From positions 310,001-374,000 of the forward strand of contig CANNZV010000120.1 in assembly GCA_947561585.1 (NCBI GenBank): a stretch of 64,000 nucleotides of DNA. The letters run 5' to 3'. The position numbers were made by a program, and so were the translations under genes. The notes beneath the pieces were generated by a model. It did not search any database and was not told the origin of the DNA. It saw nothing but the letters and a program-made list of their open reading frames with translations. The stretch is from Caprella mutica. Its lineage: Eukaryota; Arthropoda; Malacostraca; Amphipoda; Caprellidae. Below are positions 11,001-23,000 of this stretch, in pieces (positions within the stretch are counted from its first letter, which is position 1; the number at the start of each line of letters is the position of its first letter).

Positions 11001-14000
11001 ATATAAATCACAAATTCTATTATTTATTACTTTTTCTGAAGATAAACAGACATTCTATAAACGTTCATGAAGATTGTTCTGGAAAAAATGTACCTAGTTT
11101 AAGACTAAATATTTCATATCCGTTAATAATCAATGTTTCTTTATCATATTATGATAAAATATTTGATATGAAAATTAGACACCCCCCCCCCCTTTAAATG
11201 TTATTCCATACATCCGTGGTGATAGTTTGATATAGCTATGAAGAAAAGTAATGGATCAAATTACCCCACTTTTGGGGTAATTTGATACAACCTCATTATT
11301 TAATTTTAAATGACAAAAGGTGTTATATAAGATTCTTTAAGTAGTTCTCAAACTGTTAATGATAGTACATAGAACTAATTGGAGAAGAACCAGATTAAAG
11401 CATTGCCTCAAAATTGTCAATATTTTTGTTGCTTTCTTGGTTGGAGTTTGTTATGTTACATATCCCTCTACTAGTTTCAGGAAATTAATGAAGTTTTATG
11501 GCTTACAAATATATAAACTATGCTTGTTTCTAATACTCTCCAGTGTCTTCTTTCATATGAAACTAAGAAAAACAGAATCCAATAGTCAATTTTTGAGATA
11601 TGGACTTTTTTAAAATTCTATTGGTTAAAAAATTGTATTTTATAGAAACAAACATCCGTCCATTTTGATACATTAACATATCATAATGGTCTATTAGACT
11701 ATTAATAGTAAAAATATACATGTGTTTAATATTTCAAAGTTACTTCTTTCGTATGAGACCAAGAAAAAAGTTTTTACGTTATAGGCATTTTAGTAGCTAC
11801 CTATGTTGTTTTATTTTATTTTTCGAAAAAAAGAAACTCCCTTTTTTCTGATTCATTACTGTATCATCTTGGCTTATTTATAATGACACTATACATGTTC
11901 TAATACTCTCAAGCGTCTCCTTTCATTCGAGACCAATAAGGTAATAATCGTATTGAAACTTTTTTGAGATACCTATGGCTAGGTCCTTTAAATTTTTTTT
12001 TTTTAAATATGAAATCAAATTACCAGTCTTACCCTATTATATTTTCATATTTTGACTCTTCGAGTCTATTAAATTTTGACTGCTGACTCTGTCACTCAGT
12101 CTCCTGCTTTTAATTCAGATTGATATTATTTCTAGAACCATAACCATGTTTCTAAGTAGGCAAGAAATTTGCCAGTGCAGTGAGAAAATTAATTTATTTC
12201 CATGTTTTATGATCTTATAAAGGAGAAATTTGACTCTCATGTGAATTAATGCAATCTTGCAAGAAATGACATTGGTGCTAGACTGTCTCTCTAGTAAAAC
12301 TTAGGTCCTTTAATATCTTCTATTGATAAAAGCTGACAAGAAGTGACTTTTGAACTCTCACTAACCTAATTTTCATCACTAATTTGGTGGCTGATGTTGG
12401 GAATGATTTTTGATTTAGTGATGATTAAAGGAAGAGTCCAACACTACATAAGATATTTGTGTTGTTGATTGTTTCTCTAATTTTCTATTCTAATATGAAA
12501 GTTTAATGTTTATGTAGCTAGTGGATATTGTTAGGATGTAGCTAAGTTATGCTCAATTTAAATCATTGGACTTTCAAACTATAGCTGTATACTGTTTTCT
12601 GCATCAATGAGAATTGCCACTGATTTGTGATAGATGACTTTGTTCATTCTGCCACTCTCATTCTGACTGCCTATCAATGCCACTTCTATAGTTGTATTTA
12701 ATTTTTTTTTATAACAGCAATATGGCTCTCTGAAGCAGACAATCAAACTTAAATTCTTGCTTATTATTACTGCTTCATAGTAGCTATTTAGCGGAAGTAT
12801 CACATCTATAATAAATTGGTTCCCACAAGCTCCCCTCTTATTGGAAACAATTTTTTCTCATCATCTTTGTTATTTTTAATTTAAGATAGATAGTTCTAAT
12901 CATCAAAAAATCACTGAGTCAAATTTTGGGGATCTAGGTGAGGTTAGCCAATAATAACATATTTCAATACTTGGCAAAGCTAGTGCAGTTTCTTCCTGTA
13001 AAATTTACCTGAGGCATATCAAAATAACTTTGAGGGTCACCATTGCTCAGATAGAGTTCTCATATGACTCCCCGAATCTTTTCTTGGACCGGTCGTCCCC
13101 GTTCAGGGCGTGGTCTCCCCTCTTCCTCCCAACCTCTGCAGCTCCTCAGTTGCTGAGCGAGATTGACCACCAACTGCTTCATTCTGCTAATGTCACATAT
13201 TACACTTTTAGTTTTAAAAACCCTAACTTCAACTACATTCCCCCCCCCAACTATTTATCTCCGCTAAACTAACCTTGCCCTAAACTTGCATATTTTGCCA
13301 CATCTCTCCTAGTGACACCTAAAACACTCTACTTCTTTCTTTCTAACCTGACCTACAATTTACGTCTCCCCATTTATACTTGTGATTCTGTTCTCTCACC
13401 TGCCACACCAAATGTTCCCTCCTATCCTTCGCAATCTTCTTCAACCCGTCTTATCCCTTGGTGACCTCTCCATTCTCCATATCTGTATGGTCAATCCCTG
13501 CCTCTCTCAGTAAACTCTTCCAAAAAAGCCAAGTGAGGTCTTCCTTCTTGTCCCTTTCTTGCTCCTAAGTCCCTCATACCACCCTAAAACCGCTGCTTTA
13601 ACCTGCCTATCGTTCCCCATCCTCATCTCATGCCCCATCCTCTCCAAAAACTTAAACTCAATTTTAAGCCTTATCGATTTAATTCCTAAACTAGCCCTAA
13701 CATCCCACATATTTTCCATTTGACTTAGTCACTCAGCGGCTCCCCATTCCTATCACTCCAAACATACCTATACTTCCTATCTATCCAATTCTAACTTCTT
13801 AATATCCTTCCTTCCCCCACCAAACCCTAACCCACCCTCTAGACTTCCCTCTGAAGTCCTACCCTGCTACCTCTTATTAAGCCTAGATCCCTTAAGTTGA
13901 CTCTGTACCTTAACCCTTTCCAGCCTAGTCCTATTTCTATTATCTCCTAAGATCCCATTCATGAACCTAAAGTTATAATTCCCTCTCTATCCCCAAAAGC

Positions 14001-17000
14001 TAAAACCAAACTATTACTTAATTAACAATTCGATATTGCCCTTCAAACAATAAATTTAGATCTGCTCAAACGTTAAGGGACACAATGTCTTCTTCCATTC
14101 ATGATTCATAAATGTTCACAATACATCCATATTTTCTTGGTTTCTCCTCTGAGTCTCCAACAATTTTCCTAACGTTTTCAATTTTATTGAGGTCTCTATG
14201 GAAGCCAGCTCATTAGAAAGATCTCCATCCTCCAAGAAGGTCTTACTTTTTTTTGAAGTGTGGTAGGGTGCATTGTCCTGTATGAAAATAGGAGGTTGGA
14301 GTCAGCTGTATGTTGAAACTGGAGCTGTTTGTATACTTTTTAGTTAATCTTCCCATGCAGACGAAGAATTGGACCAGGTCCAGCCGAAGAAATGATCCCC
14401 TAAAGCCCAAACAATTAAATGGCCACCTCCAAACTTAACTGTTTTCTTGACGCAATTCAGAGTTAAGTTTCCCTACTTCGCGTCCAACGCGTACTTCCCC
14501 ATTAGAACTGAAGATATCATATTTGTTTCATCTCAAAACAGTATTTTAGGATACTGATCATTCGACCTAACAAACTCAAGTCTCACTTTCTGGTTCTTTT
14601 TGAGATTAAAGACCTCGATGCAAGGACGTGTGATTTTAAGTCAACTTGTTAAAGGCAACGTGAAACAGTAGACCGGGACATCAGACATGACACCTATCTC
14701 ACGAGAATTTTTGACAAGCAGTGTCGAACTACATGCAAGTTTCATTTAACAATTGCATGATCTTCTCACGGTATTTTTGGGAAACAATTCCATATTGCTC
14801 ATACCGAGACACAATACATATGGACCCCCCCCCCTATGGCATTAAAAACATCTGGTAGCGACTTCCCACCACGAAAAAACACAATCCCCTGTTTTTCTCA
14901 GTAACGTTCACCTGTTGAGGCGTAGCTGCAGCCATGATGAAATGTTTTTTCTTGTTGTTACTATAAGTCTTCTAAACATGAATTGAATAGGCAAATTTGA
15001 TCATTTTACATAGTGTCTCTAACTTTTGACAGAGCTAAATTGAATGTTTGAAGTGCAATATCGAACATTATAAAATTTCTCAGTAATACATATCAGCTGT
15101 ATATGTAAATGCGTACAAAACTTCAGAATGTGTATTTGGTACTTGTTTTGCTATAATTGATTTAGATAACTTGTCCTTGCTGTCCCTTTTATTCTGCATG
15201 CTACTGTACATGCATTATCTATCACAAATTCTCTAACCTTGATTGTAAACTAAATAAGTATCTTTTAGCTCTAAATACAAAGTTAACTACCGGAATCCAT
15301 GGTTCCACCGTAAGTAAAGTTTTCAATCTTTTATGTTGTGCTAACTATTGACTAGGTTTTGATTACCTACCTAAATGACAAAAACTGATTTCTTTTATCA
15401 TGCTAGTTTTCTTAAATTAAATTATGTGTACCTAATATAAATTCACTTGCTTTTCTGATTTATAAATTAGATTATCCATAAAACATAAAATAGTACCAAT
15501 AAATATTAATATTTCATTTTAAATATTAGTTGCCAGACTTTGTATTAATGGATAAATATTGTTCATGCGCAACTGTTGGTATTGTTTATCTTCAATGTGA
15601 TTGTAAAGGTGCGCAATTGAAAACTACCAACAATTAAAGCTAAATTACGAAAAAAAAATCAAAATATTCAATCCAAACCCATTGACCTCTAACTACCGTA
15701 CTGTACTCTAGTACTTGACTATATAATGCTTAGACTTTACTATATAAGTAGCATTTCAGAAGTATTAAAAGACTTACCTAACATGGGTTTTTAAAGAACA
15801 TTCATATACTTTGCACATCACCATTACAATATGGAGGTATGTGATTGTGACGTCACACTGTAGTTACGTGGTTTATATTTATCGTGATGTAACTATTAAT
15901 TTTTTAACTACTCAAATATTAGACTGCATGAGTAACTGTACTCGCTTCTCTAATATACTCTCAAATATTTAATTGTTAAATGATAAAATATAATAATAAT
16001 ATTAAATAGTTTGATATTTCAATAACTATGTTTATAATTATTTTTTTATTATGAATGACAGCATTTTAATTATAAACAATAATATCATTCTAAAGATTGT
16101 GATATATCTCATTTCTGTACTTTATTTATTATATTAGTAATCTGTGTTCACTTCTGATAGTTTGCTAAATCCCATCAATTAGATTTCATATACAGAAACT
16201 GATGAGTTAATATTTGGTATGCTATTAGATATCTGAGATTTTATACAAGTGTTCTCATCATTCCAAAGCAAATAGGAACGTATCTGTGCATGCGATAGCA
16301 TGCACAGATACGCAAAACTTCGCATGAAAATTCATGCAAAACTTCGCATGAAAATAATCGAGACATGAATACCTGCCCTAAAATAGTGCTCAGTAATTAT
16401 TTTCCTTTCAATAAGTTCTGATTGGAAATGAAATCCTGAAAACTTTTCATTTGTAATCCGAACTCTCATTAGCCATCAAACCTAAAATAGTTTGCTAATT
16501 AAACTTTTTCAAAAGGTTATTCTCGATTCATATCGAATTGATTTTATTTCTCATTTCCACGTGAAGGCCCGTTTTTACGCTACGATAAATAGAAGTGATT
16601 TATTTAAAGGCCCGTTTTTACGCTACGATAAATAGAAGTGATTTATTTAAAGGCCCGTTTATACGCTACGATAAATAGAAGCTATTTATTTGAAGGCCCT
16701 TTTACACAGTACGATAAATTGGAGAATTGATCTAAGAACCCGTTTTCACGCTACGATAAATTGAAGCGATTTATTGTAATGAATAGGTTGTTGCAATTTA
16801 TCAGTACGTGTAAACAGGTGATCGTAGCGATTTATTGGAGTTGGAATTGGATTGTGTGATTGGTGCTAGCAGGCTCAAATTTATACGAATCGTAACGACA
16901 AATTTGAGCGTGTAAACAGGGTTCCAATAAATCGTTGCAATCTAACTCAATGTATAACGCTAAACACATTCCAAATGCAGACCACCATAATGTTTCTTCC

Positions 17001-20000
17001 ATGACTGCTAGTAAAGAATAAAAATATTGGACTACAATTTTCTGCGTGGTAAACTAAACATTGCATCAATCATCCGATAAATTGTTACGATCTCTGTGAT
17101 CAATAAATCGCTCCAATTTATCGTAGCGTGTAAACGGGACTTCACTGCTTTGTGCATAAAAATATTTCTTGCAATGTACAAATCTGCGGTAGTTGCTGTT
17201 TGATTCTAGAGAAAGTGTCGTAAGGTGTTTTTTTTGCAGTCTGTCTGCCATTTGAATAATTTCCTGTTTCTACGCTAACTTCAAAGTAACTAGGAATATA
17301 TTTCAGAGTTTTAGTTACAGCGTATGGTTAATTGGTTATATGCATTGAGTCTGATATGATTTTCCATTAAATCGTTATTATTCATTGTGCATAATTAAAA
17401 AGAATGACTTTCGCTTTTGCTGTTGCTTGTATAAAATATTTCGTGTAAAATATTTGTCACAATGAATGTATCAATATGCAATGGGGAGAAAATAATTGTG
17501 TTGTAAATGATAAACGTCATGTTCACTACAATGATTTGTTTTAAATCTATAACTAACCAATTACCAAATTTCCCCCTATATTATTTTCTATACCAGGAGA
17601 AATATAACAGAGACATGTCTCAAACTTATTCGACTGTCATAAGTGTGAAACGTAACAATACCGGGCATGCCTGTATTGTATTGCTTAAGTATATTTATTT
17701 AATACATTTATCTACCATAAAAGATCATTTTAGTGATTTTCACACTCTTCTCTAAATTCACACCTACCGGTCAAATGTTAGAATCGTTATTTACGAACCT
17801 TGCAACCGACTACTCCACAGCTATTGGTCTTAGTTTGCCTGCTATTGTATTTGCAGCAACTTTTGAATTATTTGATTATTTTGATCATTAGGCTCTAGTG
17901 TTATTGTTTTAAAATAATCTATTGCATGTCCTTTTAATTCAAAATTCTCTACCAAAAATGAAGTGTTTTCAGATCTTGTTTTCACATAGAATTAAGCTTT
18001 TCGAAGATTTGGAGTTTTAAGTTCGAACTGCATTTTGAACACAAGTATTGTAACAGGATTTTAGACTACTTTCACCATTGATTATATTTAGAATTGTTTG
18101 ATAAGGACAAAAATACAATTTGGTCCATTAAGACTTTTCCAGAAACTGTTGTGTATCTTCCTAATTTCTTCTAAAGTCTCATTAGATAAGTTCACCACTC
18201 AAATCCTTTCCAATGTACCCAATCAGCTGACTTGAGATCAATATAGTTCGTTAGAGGTGATTCGGAGGGCGTGACTAGGGATCGATAGAGTGCCGCCCAC
18301 ACCTGCTACTCTTGCACCACGTGACTGCCACTACTTGGTGTATCTCCTTGGACTGGTGTGAGAAGTAAAACTGTCTGTCTGAGCTCTAGGACCGACAATA
18401 GTTCCATGGACCATATGCAGTTGAGCCCAAGACAATTGAGCCAATGGCGATTAGGCTAAAGACAATTGAGCCAATGGCGATTATGCCCAAGACAATTGAG
18501 CCACTGGCGATTAGGCCCAAGACAATTGAGCCACTGGCGATTAGGCCCAAGACAATTGAGCCACTGGCGATTAGGCCCAAGACAATTGAGCCACTGGCGA
18601 TTAGGCCCAAGACAATTGAGCCACTGGCGATTAGGCCCAAGACAATTGAGCCACTGGCGATTGAGCCCAAGACAATTGAGCCACTGGCGATTGAGCCCAA
18701 GACAATTGAGCCACTGGAAATTGAGCCCAAGACAATTGAGCCACTGGAAATTGAGCCCAAGACAATTGAGCCACTGGCGATTGAGCCCAAGACAATTGAG
18801 CCACTGGCGATTGAGCCCAAGACAATTGAGCCACTGGCGATTGAGCCCAAGACAATTGAGCCACTGGCGATTGAGCCCAAGACAATTGAGCCACTGGCGA
18901 TTGAGCCCAAGACAATTGAGCCACTGGCGATTGAGCCCAAGACAATTGAGCCACTGGCGATTGAGCCCAAGACAATTGAGCCACTGGCGATTGAGCCCAA
19001 GACAATTGAGCCACTGGCGATTGAGCCCAAGACAATTGAGCCACTGGCGATTGAGCCCAAGACACTTGAGCCACTGGCGATTGAGCCCAAGACACTTGAG
19101 CCACTGGCGATTGAGCCCAAGACACTTGAGCCACTGGCGATTGAGCCCAAGACAATTGAGCCACTGGCGATTGAGCCCAAGACAATTGAGCCACTGGCGA
19201 TTGAGCCCAAGACAATTGAGCCACTGGCGATTGAGCCCAAGACAATTGAGCCACTGGCGATTGAGCCCAAGACAATTGAGCCACTGGTGATTGAGCCCAA
19301 GACAATTGAGCCACTGGTGATTGAGCCCAAGACAATTGAGCCACTGGCGATTGAGCCCAAGACAATTGAGCCACTGGTGATTGAGCCCAAGACAATTGAG
19401 CCACTGGTGATTGAGCCCAAGACAATTGAGCCACTGGTGATTGAGCCCAAGACAATTGAGCCACTGGTGATTGAGCCCAAGACAATTGAGCCACTGGTGA
19501 TTGAGCCCAAGACAATTGAGCCACTGGTGATTGAGCCCAAGACAATTGAGCCACTGGTGATTGAGCCCAAGACAATTGAGCCACTGGTGATTGAGCCCAA
19601 GACAATTGAGCCACTGGTGATTGAGCCCAAGACAATTGAGCCACTGGTGATTGAGCCCAAGACAATTGAGCCACTGGTGATTGAGCCCAAGACAATTGAG
19701 CCACTGGTGATTGAGCCCAAGACAATTGAGCCACTGGTGATTGAGCCCAAGACAATTGAGCCACTGGTGATTGAGCCCAAGACAATTGAGCCACTGGTGA
19801 TTGAGCCCAAGACAATTGAGCCACTGGTGATTGAGCCCAAGACAATTGAGCCACTGGTGATTGAGCCCAAGACAATTGAGCCACTGGTGATTGAGCCCAA
19901 GACAATTGAGCCACTGGTGATTGAGCCCAAGACAATTGAGCCACTGGTGATTGAGCCCAAGACAATTGAGCCACTGGTGATTGAGCCCAAGACAATTGAG

Positions 20001-23000
20001 CCACTGGTGATTGAGCCCAAGACAATTGAGCCACTGGTGATTGAGCCCAAGACAATTGAGCCACTGGTGATTGAGCCCAAGACAATTGAGCCACTGGTGA
20101 TTGAGCCCAAGACAATTGAGCCACTGGTGATTGAGCCCAAGACAATTGAGCCACTGGTGATTAATACTCCCAGATATACCAGAGTTAGTGACTCCGTTTT
20201 TTTTTATCATAGTCAACTTAATTGAAGGTCATTGCTACTGTTATAACAAAGTGACACTTCTTTATTGTGTCTGTTGTCCGAATTTTTTCAAGGGCTCAAA
20301 TGTCATAGGCCCCAACTGTCGATGCTCCGTGTGATATATGAGGAAAAATGAAGTCATTAGCCTTAAACGATAACGACGAAATTAGAATTAAATGTAGTAG
20401 AAAGTTTTTAAAGACAATATTTTTATTTAAAACAAGGTATGAACTCGCAACTAAGAGTGGTTAGTTTTTAAATGCAGTTTTTATTTATTAAAAATTTGTT
20501 TCCTTCCTTTTCTCGTCACCTTCTATTACTTTAGCATATTTTTTTGTAATTGGAGCCCACAGGGGCTCTATCCTGAAGCTCTCTGTGGTGAATGGAAGTG
20601 AAAGAGGTTTGCGTCCCTTTGGCCACTAACTGCTTTTATTTGGATTATGTGCTGTCTTACATTTATTTAACACTACTGACAGTTTTAGAGGATAGCGCTA
20701 TGGTTATGCTCTTAAACTAAAAGGTCTTAGATTTTGAGTTAGGTAGGATTTTATGCTTCATTTACTATAGTCTCTTTATTTTCCTCTTCCATCCATGAGT
20801 GCAGTCACCGGTGCTTGTGTCCTTTTTCGTCACATTCCTTGGTAAGTGACTGCATTCACGGAGTAGCTTTTCTGTATTCATGAGCATTTTCACCGACGCT
20901 GATAATTGATTTTGTTCATATATCCACTTTCCTTTCTGACTACTCCTCCCAGTCCCTTGTTTTCAATTTCTACTTGACGTCAGTGATATAAACAACGATG
21001 TGGTCGAAGCTGATGTTAACCCCCTACTAAAATTAACATGTTGTTTTCAGGTGGCATCACTGGCGGCATAGAGATCTGCATCACCTTCCCCACAGAGTAC
21101 GTGAAGACACAACTGCAGTTAGATGAGAAAGGTTCCACTGCTAAGAAGTACGATGGCATTGTGGACTGTGTGAAGAAGACTGTCAAGACTAATGGTGTTA
21201 GAGGTCTCTACAGGGGACTGTCAGTGCTACTCTATGGCTCTATACCCAAGAGTGCAGTCAGGTAACGAGGGGAAACATTAGTCACTAATTAATTAGTTTC
21301 ACCAACTATTCAAATTTGAAATCAAATGCAATATGATGATTTATTTTTACATATTTATTTAATATATAGCTGTATTTTTAAAACGGTAACTTCATGAATA
21401 TTGGTTCAGTTAAATATGTATATTGCTTAAATTTAATTGAAATTTTAGGAGTCTAGGACCTAAAAGGTCAAATTACCTGCGTGGTTAGAGAATAACGCTT
21501 AGATTAGTTGTATGTTATGTAGGGTTGTAGGCTTCATTTACTATCACCTCTTCATTTTCCTCTTCCATCTGTAAGTTCAACCACTGTTTTTTATCAGATT
21601 TCATCACATTCCTTGTTTGGTGACTGTGTTCGTGGAGTAGCTTTTCTTCATTCATGAGCTCGTCACAGACTGATAGCTAGCTAATTGTTTATTTTTTATT
21701 GGTGTCACTTTGGATTGTTACTGCTCCCTTCAAGTTCCTTACGGAGTGAATTTATCAAGCATCTTATAAAATGAGTTCTATCGTTACTGTAGTGGAAAGT
21801 ATTAGGTGTCTGTTCCTTACCAATTTTCCTTCCCCAGATTTGGAGCATTTGAGCACTTCAAGAAGCAGAATGTTGACGCTAACGGTAACCTCTCTGCTGG
21901 CAAGAGGTTGCTGTGTGGTTTGGGGGCTGGGGTGAGTGAAGCCATCCTTGCAGTCACTCCTATGGAGACTATCAAGGTGAAATTCATCAATGACCAGCGC
22001 TCAGGCAACCCCCGCTACAAGGGCTTCTCCCACGGAGTCTCTTGTATTGTTAAAGAACAGGGTGAGCAGATTCATTGGTAATATCCCACCTGAAGTAATT
22101 AGCTACGCATGCTGCAATTTATATAATTAGTGATGGTTCTTGTTCTCTATATCGCCACCCCCACAACCTTTCTTTTCAGGAGTGAAAGGTCTGTACCAAG
22201 GTGTCACTGCGACTATAATGAAGCAAGGCAGCAATCAGGCCATCAGGTTCTACGTGATGGAGACTATGAAGGATTGGTACAGAGGGGGTGATAACAATGT
22301 CAAAGTACCGAAACTAGTTGTTGGTGAGTGAACTGTTAAACCAAGTTACCTGAATTCTATGGTTTGGAATTTAATAGTCTTGCAGTGTTCCTATGTTTGG
22401 TTTATAGACTACAGGTCTTTGATGAAAAAAGTTGAAAGGGAACTCTTCGAAACAATTTTGAAGACGTTTTTACAGTAAAAACTTCTGAGTTATGAATCAC
22501 TCGAGTAATGGGTTACCTGAGTTATGAAATGCGCTTTAGTTAAGCAATAACCAAAACTTCATAACTTAGCAGTTTCACTGTACAAATAACTCTTAGTAAA
22601 ATGTTGTGACAATATGTTCGTTGATAATTATAGACCCCAAAAAAGTCATAGACGCCACGAAATGAAATGGTATCGAATGCTATATACCGCGGGTGTTGAA
22701 CTATTTTATGCTGTTCAATTCTCTCCATATGTTATATTCTCTTGATCAATCATTTTAAAAGTAAATTTGTTACAAACCTTATTTAGGCTAACTAAATACT
22801 TCAAATCAGGTAATTTAATCCTGTAAATAATGAACATATGATAGAAGAGTCTTTCAATCATTATACTTAACGAGTAACCATTGGTATCAACTCAGTATAC
22901 CTTTTATTCTCCCTTTAACTGCAGATGCTGCGTAAAATAACTTCAATGTAATCTTCCGAGAAGATAAAACTCTCATTCTTCAGAGTAATGATAAGAGTTT

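Larger units (their letters stand above)
8035..21050 (+). other. SLC25A1 intron 1 (13 kb)
   Basis: Holds a foldback element, copies of a shared core repeat, LINE and Tc1-like relics, MITE A copy 2, a long hairpin, a 58-copy satellite and SINE-like repeats (each listed separately). The stretches 9120-10160, 10260-13030 and 15040-16270 are AT-rich and show no supported gene; their short open frames have no recognisable protein features. Confidence 0.7.

Noticed and set aside
10922..11613. Two + strand frames of 84-91 codons
   Set aside because: Composition is that of AT-rich intron, no recognisable domain, inside SLC25A1 intron 1.
13030..13272. 80-codon + strand frame
   Set aside because: Lies beside the pyrimidine-skewed LINE relic readable on the other strand.
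18386..20225. Open frames of over 500 codons on both strands across the 30-bp satellite
   Set aside because: They arise because the unit is a multiple of three without stops; several frames and both strands are open at once and the proteins are pure repeats.
20690..20750. Intact tRNA gene
   Set aside because: Only a loose tRNA-Lys resemblance; no acceptor stem pairing or proper T arm, so at most a SINE head.
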